From Bacillus sp. 1NLA3E (GTDB taxonomy: Bacteria; Bacillota; Bacilli; Bacillales; Cytobacillaceae): 64,000 nucleotides of DNA. Position numbers and translations under genes: made by a program. A model generated the notes under the pieces. The model did no database searches and was not told where the DNA came from. It saw nothing but the letters and a program-made list of their open reading frames with translations. This document shows, piece by piece, positions 55,165 to 64,000 of this stretch. Each line of letters starts with the position of its first letter. The stretch's first letter is position 1. The stretch is taken from contig NC_021171.1 in NCBI RefSeq assembly GCF_000242895.2, positions 3,444,001 through 3,508,000 on the forward strand, given 5' to 3'.

Positions 55165-56520
55165 TTAAATTGCAGCTTCTTCTTCCTGGACTATATCATC
55201 ATTCAATACCCGAATGAATTGACCTTCGTTGTATGGATAGCCCACCTTGGTAATTTTAACTTTGACAATTTTCCCGATCATTGCCTCTGTTCCGGCAAAG
55301 ACTACTTTTAGGTAATTGTCCGCGTAGCCAGTGTATAAAGGACTCTCATCGTTTTCGTGATGTTTTTCTTCTGGAATAACCTCAAGAACTTCCCCTTCAA
55401 ATTGCGAAGCATATTCTTTTGCCAATTGATCAGAAAGAGAAATGAGTCGATGAACTCGATCATTTTTCACTTCCTCGTCAACTTGGTCCTCCATCCGTGC
55501 AGCAGGAGTCCCTGTTCGCTTGGAATATGGGAAAACATGAAGCTCAGAAAATTGATGTTCTTCGATAAAGTTATAGGTCTCCATAAATTCCTCTTCTGTT
55601 TCGCCTGGAAAGCCAACAATTACATCAGAGGTAATTGCTAAACCTGGTAGAACCTCTTTTAAGCGGTCCAAACGCTCTGCAAAAAACTCCATGGTATATT
55701 TACGGCGCATCCTTTTTAAAACAGAATTAGAGCCTGATTGTAGTGGAATATGGAGGTGACGAACAATAATATTAGAATTTTTGATTGCTTCAATAACCTC
55801 ATCGGTAATTTGGCTGGCCTCAATAGAAGAAATACGGAGGCGCTTTAAGCCTTTTACTTCTTTTTCAAGGTCTTGTAAAAGCATGGCCAAGTTATAATCC
55901 TTCATATCTTCACCATATCCACCGGTGTGAATACCAGTTAAGACAATTTCTTTATAGCCAGCATCAACGAGCTGTTGTGCTTGACGTACAACCTCTTTTG
56001 GATCACGTGAACGCATCAAGCCACGTGCCCAAGGAATAATACAGAAGGTACAAAAATTGTTGCAGCCTTCTTGAATTTTCAAAGAAGCACGAGTCCGGTC
56101 TGTAAAAGCAGGAACATCCAACTCTTCATAAACACGGCTTTTCATAATATTTCTGACACCATTAATAGGCTGGCGCTCTTGCTTATATTGTTCAATGAAA
56201 TCTAGCATTTTGACACGATCCTGTGTTCCAACGACAACATCAACACCAGGGATTGCCAAGATTTCTGCTGGTGAAGTCTGTGCATAACATCCAGTAACAC
56301 AAATGACAGCATCTGGGTTCTTCCTCACAGCACGACGAATAATTTGACGACTTTTCTTATCGCCGGTATTCGTTACGGTACATGTATTGATAATATAAAC
56401 ATCGGATGTTGTTTCAAACTCCACCCGCTCATAGCCCTGTTCTTTAAATAATTGCCAAATCGCTTCTGTTTCATAATGGTTTACCTTACATCCAAGTGTA
56501 TGAAACGCTACTGTAGGCAT
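55165..56520 (-). CDS. mtaB: tRNA t6A37 methylthiotransferase MtaB
   Basis: A 451-aa radical-SAM enzyme converting t6A37 to ms2t6A37 in ANN-decoding tRNAs (yqeV). The N-terminal UPF0004 domain supplies cluster Cys in LGCKVN, INTCTVT and TGCYAQ; the radical-SAM CxxxCxxC is CNNFCTFC; a C-terminal TRAM domain follows. A GTG at 56529 is part of the ribosome site AGGTGATT, so the start is ATG 56520, giving the same length as B. subtilis. Last gene of the dnaK operon. Confidence 0.95.
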   Translation of the reverse strand: MPTVAFHTLGCKVNHYETEAIWQLFKEQGYERVEFETTSDVYIINTCTVTNTGDKKSRQIIRRAVRKNPDAVICVTGCYAQTSPAEILAIPGVDVVVGTQDRVKMLDFIEQYKQERQPINGVRNIMKSRVYEELDVPAFTDRTRASLKIQEGCNNFCTFCIIPWARGLMRSRDPKEVVRQAQQLVDAGYKEIVLTGIHTGGYGEDMKDYNLAMLLQDLEKEVKGLKRLRISSIEASQITDEVIEAIKNSNIIVRHLHIPLQSGSNSVLKRMRRKYTMEFFAERLDRLKEVLPGLAITSDVIVGFPGETEEEFMETYNFIEEHQFSELHVFPYSKRTGTPAARMEDQVDEEVKNDRVHRLISLSDQLAKEYASQFEGEVLEVIPEEKHHENDESPLYTGYADNYLKVVFAGTEAMIGKIVKVKITKVGYPYNEGQFIRVLNDDIVQEEEAAI

Positions 56521-56525
56521 AATAA

Positions 56526-57275
56526 TCACCTCAATAATTCTTTATGATAAGACACCGCTGATAAAAAATAAAGGGGTGCTGTTTCCGTTCTTAATATACG
56601 GGGGCCAAGTCCGCAAACAGAAAACCCATTTTCTTTCAGCAATGAGATTTCCTGTGTAGAAAGCCCGCCCTCTGGACCAAAAACCATTAGCAGTGACTGT
56701 CCCGCCTTAATTTCACTAAGCGTTTTAGCTAACACTGCAACTTCGCCTTGCTTTGCCTCTTCTTCATAGGCCACTAGTTTAAAATCATAATTCGCAGCCT
56801 GTTCAAGGAGTGTTTTTATGTGGACTGGAGAAAAAACTTGCGGTATCTTGCTGCGATAGGATTGTTCCGCTGCCTCTTTGGCAATTTTTTGCCACCGTTC
56901 AACCTTTTTTTTCGCTTTCTTTTCATCCCATTTGACAATGGAGCGAGATGCAAGAAAGGGAACAAAATCCGTTGCACCAAGCTCTGTGCCCTTTTGAATA
57001 ATCCACTCAAGCTTATCCCCTTTTGGCAATCCGCTCGCAATAGATACTTTTATTGGAAGCTCAGTTGTCTCATCTTCCCATTTTACAACGTTTGCCACCA
57101 CTTGTTCATCGGTAATTTCTGCAATTTGACAAACTGCACTTTTGCCTTCTTTGGTAACACACACAATTGTTTCGCCTGATTTCATTCTCATCACACGAGC
57201 AATATGGTGATAGTCATCACCATTAATCGTAAAACGATTGGTTTCGGGGTTGGTATTTACAAAATAACGTTGCAA
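56526..57275 (-). CDS. rsmE: 16S rRNA m3U1498 methyltransferase RsmE
   Basis: A 249-aa SPOUT-class methyltransferase (yqeU). The PUA-like N-terminus is followed by GLPKGDKLEWIIQKGTELG and the knot motifs FGPEGGLS and LGPRILRTETAP that bind SAM. Start: AAGAGGGG lies 7 nt before TTG at 57275, giving QRYFV, the family N-terminus; the open frame upstream is not used. It ends 5 bp before the mtaB start codon. Confidence 0.94.
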   Translation of the reverse strand: MQRYFVNTNPETNRFTINGDDYHHIARVMRMKSGETIVCVTKEGKSAVCQIAEITDEQVVANVVKWEDETTELPIKVSIASGLPKGDKLEWIIQKGTELGATDFVPFLASRSIVKWDEKKAKKKVERWQKIAKEAAEQSYRSKIPQVFSPVHIKTLLEQAANYDFKLVAYEEEAKQGEVAVLAKTLSEIKAGQSLLMVFGPEGGLSTQEISLLKENGFSVCGLGPRILRTETAPLYFLSAVSYHKELLR

Positions 57276-57317
57276 GGAAAATCCCCTCTTTCTTACCATG
57301 TATATTAAAACATACAA

Positions 57318-57345
57318 AAAATAAACTCGCCAGCGGGCGAGCCTT
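57318..57345 (-). terminator. Hairpin between prmA and rsmE
   Basis: CTCGCC pairs with GGCGAG and is followed on the minus strand by TTTATTTTTT. It may partially terminate dnaK operon transcripts before rsmE-mtaB. Confidence 0.5.
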
Positions 57346-57385
57346 TGTAATGCAATAAGTAGGGGAAAGGCCCCTAAAAAAGTAT

Positions 57386-58324
57386 CTAATTCTTCTTGGC
57401 GATAATCGCTACCCAGTCTTCCATAACTAGCGTTTCTTCAATTGTAAACCCAGCGTTTATGATCCCGTCTTTCACTTGCTCTTTTTTCTGTTGAATAATC
57501 CCGGAAGCTATGAAGTAACCACCCTTTTTGACCACTCTTGCAACATCATCGGTAAAGCGAAGGATCACTTCAGCAAGAATATTAGCTACAACTATATCTA
57601 CTGGTCCAACAATCCCATCCAATAGGTTATTTTGAGCCACTGTAACAAAATCTTTTACCTTGTTAAGCTTAATATTTAGCGATGCAGACTGAACTGCGAC
57701 TTCATCTAAATCTAATGCCGTCACCTTTTCCGCTCCCAATAGTGCTGCAGCAATGCTTAAAACTCCTGTTCCGGTCCCGACATCAATGACATTGTCACCA
57801 GATTTAATAGTACTTTCAAGGGACTGTACACACATCACAGTGGTTGGATGGGTACCTGTACCAAATGCCATTCCTGGGTCCAATTCGATAATTAGCTCGT
57901 CACTGCCTACAGGAGTATAGTTTTCCCAGGTTGGAACAATCGTAAACCGTTCAGAAATTTTAACAGGATTATAATACTTTTTCCAAGCAGTAGCCCATTC
58001 TTCCTCGTTTACTTCACTGATAGTCACATTATTTTTTCCAATATCAATATTAAAAAGAATTAAATTATTAATTGCATCCTTAATTTCCTCAACTGTTTCC
58101 CCTAGAAAACTGTTAATCGGAATATAGGCTTTGATAATAACCCCTTCCTCGGGATAATCATCAGGATTGAGTTGGTAGATTTCACCGAATCGATCCACCC
58201 TTTCCTTACTTAGCTCAAAGGGATCCTCGATTACAACGCCACTGGCGCCTGCTTCGTGTAAAATATTTGAGATTGGCTCAATAGCTTCATTTGTTGTATG
58301 AATACTAAGCTCTGACCATTTCAT
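57386..58324 (-). CDS. prmA: Ribosomal protein L11 methyltransferase PrmA
   Basis: A 312-aa SAM-dependent enzyme methylating ribosomal protein L11 (yqeT). The N-terminal substrate domain is followed by the SAM motif [15 protein letters not shown] and NPPY-like VANILAEVI. The frame opens five codons before ATG 58324, whose product [10 protein letters not shown] is the usual start, with GGAGTTGG upstream. In the heat-shock operon after dnaJ. Confidence 0.95.
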   Translation of the reverse strand: MKWSELSIHTTNEAIEPISNILHEAGASGVVIEDPFELSKERVDRFGEIYQLNPDDYPEEGVIIKAYIPINSFLGETVEEIKDAINNLILFNIDIGKNNVTISEVNEEEWATAWKKYYNPVKISERFTIVPTWENYTPVGSDELIIELDPGMAFGTGTHPTTVMCVQSLESTIKSGDNVIDVGTGTGVLSIAAALLGAEKVTALDLDEVAVQSASLNIKLNKVKDFVTVAQNNLLDGIVGPVDIVVANILAEVILRFTDDVARVVKKGGYFIASGIIQQKKEQVKDGIINAGFTIEETLVMEDWVAIIAKKN

Positions 58325-58347
58325 CTCTACCAACTCCATTTCATCCT

Positions 58348-59481
58348 TTATTCACCTTTAAAGGCGCGCTTAACTTTTGAAAAAATACTCTCTTCATGAC
58401 TGCCATTTGGTGCCTTACCGCTAGCTTCAGAAAATTCTCGAAGAAGTTGTTTCTGCTTATCCGATAATTTAGATGGGGTAATAATTCGAACGATTACATG
58501 CTGGTCTCCAACACCATAACCTCTTACATTCGGAACACCTTTACCCTTAAGTCTAAACTTCGTACCTGTCTGAGTACCTGCAGGGACTTTTAATTTTACT
58601 TTGCCATGCAAGGTTGGAATCTCGATATCATCCCCAAGGGCGGCCTGTGAAAAGGTAATTGGCATTTCACAGTAAATATCTTCCCCATCACGTTCAAAAA
58701 ACTCATGGTCCCGAACGTGGAACACTACATATAAATCCCCAGAAGGCCCACCATTTATACCGCCTTCACCTTGACCGGTAACTCTTAGTTGTTGACCATC
58801 ATCAATACCAGCAGGGATTTTCACATGAATTTTCCGACGTTTTTTCACTTTACCTGCTCCACCGCATGTAGAACATTTATTCTTAATTAATTTTCCTGTT
58901 CCGTTACAATGGTGACAAGTTCTTCTATTAACAATTCTTCCAAAAGGTGTGTTTTGTTCGACATTAAGCTGACCAGCACCATGGCAATGTGGACAGGTTT
59001 CTGGGTTTGTCCCAGGTTTAGCACCCGAACCGTGGCAGGTTTCACATTCTTCTTCCCGTGGGATTTCGATGTCAGTTTCTTTGCCAAATACTGCTTCTTC
59101 AAACTTTAGTGTCATCGTATATTGCAAATCAGCACCTTGTCGTGGTGCGTTAGGATCACGACGTCTTGATCCTCCGCCTCCTCCACCAAAAAAGGTATTG
59201 AAGATATCTTCAAATCCACCGAAACCGCCACCGCCAAAATCGCTGCCACCGAAACCTTGATTTGGGTCAGTATGGCCAAATTGATCGTAATGGGCACGTT
59301 TCTGCTCATCGCTCAATATTTCATACGCTTCTTTTACTTCTTTAAATTTATCGGCTGCATCATCTTCTTTATTTATATCAGGGTGAAATTGTTTTGATAG
59401 CTTTCGATAAGCCTTCTTTATTTCTTCCTTTGATGCACTTTTACTAATTCCAAGAACTTCATAGTAATCTCGTTTATTCAT
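58348..59481 (-). CDS. dnaJ: Chaperone DnaJ
   Basis: A 377-aa Hsp40 co-chaperone stimulating DnaK ATPase. J domain with the HPD motif (FHPDIN), a Gly/Phe-rich linker ([15 protein letters not shown]), four zinc-finger repeats [24 protein letters not shown] and CSTCGGAG, and the C-terminal substrate domains. GGGAG precedes ATG at 59481; three codons of upstream frame are not used. Confidence 0.97.
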   Translation of the reverse strand: MNKRDYYEVLGISKSASKEEIKKAYRKLSKQFHPDINKEDDAADKFKEVKEAYEILSDEQKRAHYDQFGHTDPNQGFGGSDFGGGGFGGFEDIFNTFFGGGGGGSRRRDPNAPRQGADLQYTMTLKFEEAVFGKETDIEIPREEECETCHGSGAKPGTNPETCPHCHGAGQLNVEQNTPFGRIVNRRTCHHCNGTGKLIKNKCSTCGGAGKVKKRRKIHVKIPAGIDDGQQLRVTGQGEGGINGGPSGDLYVVFHVRDHEFFERDGEDIYCEMPITFSQAALGDDIEIPTLHGKVKLKVPAGTQTGTKFRLKGKGVPNVRGYGVGDQHVIVRIITPSKLSDKQKQLLREFSEASGKAPNGSHEESIFSKVKRAFKGE

Positions 59482-59552
59482 GCCTACCACTCCCGCATCC
59501 TTTCACATAAAGGTTATTGTAACATTGTGAATCTGAACTTTGCAATACTAAA

Positions 59553-59590
59553 GAAAAAGCCAAAGCCATGAAGGACCTGACTTTGACTCT
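59553..59590 (-). terminator. Hairpin between dnaK and dnaJ
   Basis: AGTCAAAGTC pairs with GGCTTTGGCT (G-T pairs) and is followed by TTTTTC on the minus strand. A partial terminator here would make more dnaK than dnaJ message. Confidence 0.5.
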
Positions 59591-59605
59591 TTCTTAAGGT
59601 TGAAT

Positions 59606-61459
<1,854 letters not shown>

Positions 61460-61487
61460 TTACTATGTAAGTGATAGACCTTATTTT

Positions 61488-62078
61488 TTATTGATTTACT
61501 TTCACCATTGATGGACGAATAACTCGATCCTTAAGGACATAACCCTTTTGGAACTCTTCTACAACAACATTAGATCCAAAATTTGCATCTTCAACTTGCA
61601 TCACAGCCTGGTGAAGATGAGGATTGAACTCTTGACCAACGGCTTCAATTGGTTCAACACCTTCCTTTTTCAAGGCATCTAGCAAGTTGTTATATACCAT
61701 TTCTATCCCTTGTTGCAATGATTTTGTTTGTTCATTTTCAACTGTCATCGAAAGGGCTCTTTCAAAGTTGTCAATGGCAGGTAAAATATCAGTAATTAAG
61801 TTTTGTGCTCTATATTTTTCGCTCGCCTCAATTTCTTGTCTTGAACGGCGGCGGAAATTATCAAAGTCAGCTTGAAGACGAAGATAACGGTTTTCTGAAG
61901 TCTCTAACTGCCCTTCAAGCTCGGCAATTTTCGTTTTTGCTTCTTCTAACTCTTTTTCTGTTCCAGATTCCACAACAACTTCTGAGTCGTCTGTTTCAGC
62001 AAAAATGGTTTCGACCGTTTCCTCTGTTTGTTGTTCTTCAACAACTTCTTCATTTTTAAGATTCTGTTCCTGTGTCAT
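61488..62078 (-). CDS. grpE: Nucleotide exchange factor GrpE
   Basis: A 196-aa dimeric exchange factor releasing ADP from DnaK. An acidic disordered N-terminus is followed by a long coiled coil ([33 protein letters not shown]) and a beta domain with [25 protein letters not shown]. It lies between hrcA and dnaK. Confidence 0.96.
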   Translation of the reverse strand: MTQEQNLKNEEVVEEQQTEETVETIFAETDDSEVVVESGTEKELEEAKTKIAELEGQLETSENRYLRLQADFDNFRRRSRQEIEASEKYRAQNLITDILPAIDNFERALSMTVENEQTKSLQQGIEMVYNNLLDALKKEGVEPIEAVGQEFNPHLHQAVMQVEDANFGSNVVVEEFQKGYVLKDRVIRPSMVKVNQ

Positions 62079-62203
62079 ATATTCACCTCCTAAAAAGAAA
62101 TACGCAAGTCGCTTGCCTTTTAACTCAATCTTTCACATCCCCAGAAATTACATAGAAAGGGGATGGAACAACCCTCGCTCCACCCTTATCAATATTTCCT
62201 GCG

Positions 62204-63235
62204 TCAGTTATTTTGATACAGCTTTGATAAAACCGTGGAAAGATCGCCCGTAAGCATTTTCAACAAGCTGATCACCCGGGAGTACTCCATCCGAGTTGGT
62301 CCAAGAATTGCAATCGATCCAAGTTGTTCTGTACCAACTGAGTAGGTGGCAGTAATTAAACTGCAGTTTTCCATCGCTGAGTTGTTATTTTCTCTGCCTA
62401 TCTTGACATTAATCCCAATAGGATTCCTTTGGATTAGATCATAAATCCCATCCTCTTGCTCGATCATATTCATTAAGCTACGAATTTTTTCGATGTCATG
62501 AAATTCTGGTTGTCTTAACATATTCGTTTTCCCACCGAAAAACAACTTATTTGATGTAGGAAGCTTAAATGTATCGGCAATTGTACTCAGCATGGAATCA
62601 TATTGATAAATATGCTGACGCAAAAGTGATGCGACTTCTTTATATATTTTTTCATTTAAATCAACAATCGGCACACCGACTAAACGTTCATTTAAAATAT
62701 TGACCAGTTTCTCAATTTCACTTGTGTCCATCGTTGCCGGTAAGTGAAACATCCGATTTTCAACATGCCCTGTATCAGTCACAATAATCGCAATCGCTGT
62801 ATCATTGTATAAAGGGATAATTTGGATTTTTTTTAATTTATTTTCCCTGACTGCTGGCCCTAGTACGATAGACGTGTAATTGGTTAATTCAGATAAAATC
62901 CTAGCCGACTTTTGAACGATTTTTTCAAGTTCGTAAATTCTTTCGGCAAAAATCGACTTTACCTTAGTCACATCACCAGTCTCTAAAACGGGTGGAGACA
63001 GCAAATGGTCAACATAAAAACGATAGCCCTTTTCAGAAGGAATTCTACCTGATGAGGTATGGGTTTTCTCAATAAACCCCATTTCTTCTAGGTCAGCCAT
63101 CTCATTTCGAATGGTCGCCGAACTAAAGGAAATTTCCTCCTTTTTTGACAAACTTCTTGAGCCGATTGGTTGTGCAGATCGAATAAAGTCATCAACAATT
63201 ACTTGGAATATCAATACTTGACGATCTGTTAGCAA
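62204..63235 (-). CDS. hrcA: Heat-inducible repressor HrcA
   Basis: A 343-aa repressor of class I heat-shock genes that binds CIRCE with help from GroEL. The winged-helix N-terminus has [28 protein letters not shown]. The start is TTG at 63235, with AGAGGTGAT 6 nt before it. It is the first gene of the operon and is controlled by the CIRCE directly upstream, so it represses itself. Confidence 0.95.
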   Translation of the reverse strand: MLTDRQVLIFQVIVDDFIRSAQPIGSRSLSKKEEISFSSATIRNEMADLEEMGFIEKTHTSSGRIPSEKGYRFYVDHLLSPPVLETGDVTKVKSIFAERIYELEKIVQKSARILSELTNYTSIVLGPAVRENKLKKIQIIPLYNDTAIAIIVTDTGHVENRMFHLPATMDTSEIEKLVNILNERLVGVPIVDLNEKIYKEVASLLRQHIYQYDSMLSTIADTFKLPTSNKLFFGGKTNMLRQPEFHDIEKIRSLMNMIEQEDGIYDLIQRNPIGINVKIGRENNNSAMENCSLITATYSVGTEQLGSIAILGPTRMEYSRVISLLKMLTGDLSTVLSKLYQNN

Positions 63236-63251
63236 CTGGACATCACCTCTG

Positions 63252-63317
63252 TTAGCACTCTTTATGAACGAGTGCTAATTCTATTATTAAATTATCAAAA
63301 ATGAAGCAGAGTGTCAA
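63252..63317 (-). promoter_or_regulatory. hrcA promoter with CIRCE operator
   Basis: TTAGCACTC-N9-GAGTGCTAA at 63252-63278 is a perfect CIRCE element. Upstream on the minus strand TTGACA (63312-63317) and TAATTT (63289-63294) are 17 bp apart, a SigA promoter; CIRCE covers the start of transcription. Heat-shock control of hrcA-grpE-dnaK-dnaJ-prmA-rsmE-mtaB follows from this. Confidence 0.97.
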
Positions 63318-63329
63318 CGTTTAGATGTT

Positions 63330-64000
63330 TCAAATAAAAGATTGAAATACCTCGTTACCAAGAAACTTACCCTGTTTTGTTAAAAAAATCATGTCATGAT
63401 TAATTTCAATTAACCCTCTGTTTAGTAAGTCAGCAATTTCATCCTGAAATAACGCCAACGGATCTTCAGCAAATTTCTCGCGAAAATGCGACAAAGATAC
63501 TCCTGCAATTTTTCTTAAACCAAGAAACATCTCCTCTTCAATTGCCTCCCGCTTAGTTACCTCATGATTATCTAAGATGGGCAGCTGCCCACGTTTAATC
63601 GGGTCCATATACTTTTTTAACGGACCATAATTTGAACGTCGACTCCCATTAACATAGCTATGTGCTCCCGCACCAAATCCATAATACGACTCATTATTCC
63701 AGTAAGTTAGATTATGTTTACTCTCAAACCCCGGCAGACCAAAGTTACTTATTTCATATTGATTAAACCCATTCTTATCCATTTCATCCATCAATATTTC
63801 ATACATTTCTGTTTCAATGTCTTCACTCTGAGTCGGGAGCTTACCTTTACTTAATAAATTATAAAATACTGTTTTTGGCTCAATAATTAGTGAGTATCCA
63901 GAGTAGTGAGTAATATCTAGAGAAAATGCTTTAGACAAAGTTTGTTTAAAATCTTGGATTGTTTGACCCGGCAAACTATAAATCAAGTCGACACTAATAT
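63330..64000 (-). CDS. hemW: HemW-like radical SAM protein, partial
   Basis: The C-terminal 223 or so residues of a HemW/HemN-like protein (a haem chaperone, formerly annotated as oxygen-independent coproporphyrinogen III oxidase). The frame runs off the window edge in ISVDLIYSLPGQT, so the N-terminal radical-SAM CxxxCxxC lies outside. Visible motifs are DLIYSLPGQT, QYEISNFGLPG, KHNLTYWNNESYYGFGAGAHSY and a C-terminal winged helix (LNRGLIEINHDMIFLTKQGK). Its place upstream of hrcA matches B. subtilis. Confidence 0.93.
   Translation of the reverse strand, partial: ISVDLIYSLPGQTIQDFKQTLSKAFSLDITHYSGYSLIIEPKTVFYNLLSKGKLPTQSEDIETEMYEILMDEMDKNGFNQYEISNFGLPGFESKHNLTYWNNESYYGFGAGAHSYVNGSRRSNYGPLKKYMDPIKRGQLPILDNHEVTKREAIEEEMFLGLRKIAGVSLSHFREKFAEDPLALFQDEIADLLNRGLIEINHDMIFLTKQGKFLGNEVFQSFI

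Noticed and set aside
54907-55168. ORFs on both strands of repeat copy H
   Set aside because: Same repeat-derived artefact, with matching peptide strings in other copies.

Overview
The window is low-GC Firmicute chromosome, almost certainly from an endospore-forming Bacillaceae close to Bacillus/Neobacillus. From about 217 to 64000 it follows, mostly on the minus strand, the Bacillus subtilis yqgO-to-hemN(hemW) gene order: fthC, rpmG, pst-phoU, pbpA, yqgE, sodA, yqgC, yqgB, ispG, zur, nfo, cshB, ispH, trmK, cccA, sigA, dnaG, ppsR, ccpN, recO, era, cdd, dgkA, ybeY, pgpH, phoH, yqfD, yqfC, floA, yqeY, rpsU, mtaB, rsmE, prmA, dnaJ, dnaK, grpE, hrcA, hemW. It differs from B. subtilis in having a single-chain glycyl-tRNA synthetase, a VrrA-like protein, znuB/znuC beside zur, a Bacillus-type fnr beside sodA, ldh, and deoC.

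Layout. 1-8.2 kb: a small membrane protein, an intact IS1182-family element, ldh with a Rex operator, a DUF92 membrane protein, fthC, rpmG, an unrecognised protein, and a second IS1182-family element with a frameshifted transposase lying inside a GC-rich repeat. 8.2-17.3 kb: the phosphate-uptake operon pstSCAB-phoU behind a six-unit PhoP-box array, then pbpA, an MFS transporter and sodA. 17.6-32.9 kb: fnr, small membrane proteins, two isoprenoid genes of the MEP pathway (ispG, ispH), the zinc cluster znuC-znuB-zur with a Zur box, DNA repair (nfo), RNA helicase cshB, trmK and cccA. 33.2-38.5 kb: the macromolecular-synthesis group sigA-dnaG, a decayed yqxD, ppsR and the gluconeogenesis repressor ccpN. 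38.7-48.7 kb: glyQS under a glycine T-box, then recO-yqzL-era-cdd and dgkA-ybeY-pgpH-phoH-yqfD-yqfC. 49.1-54.8 kb: a YdeI-like protein, yqfB-floA-nfeD, yqeY-rpsU, a Na/Pi transporter and deoC. 55.1-64 kb: the class I heat-shock operon hrcA-grpE-dnaK-dnaJ-prmA-rsmE-mtaB under a perfect CIRCE, with hemW running off the right edge.

The least ordinary content is between the genes. A GC-rich, strongly palindromic repeat family occurs in at least five full copies, with two core-deleted derivatives and one decayed relative, and its copies share a core but carry different flanking arms. Both IS1182-family elements sit at or within one base of the dyad axis of a hairpin: one in the ldh terminator, the other in the central palindrome of a repeat copy. 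No phage, CRISPR array, tRNA or rRNA was seen. I see no wholly new protein system; the best candidates for something undescribed are the repeat family and the hairpin-centred IS insertion.
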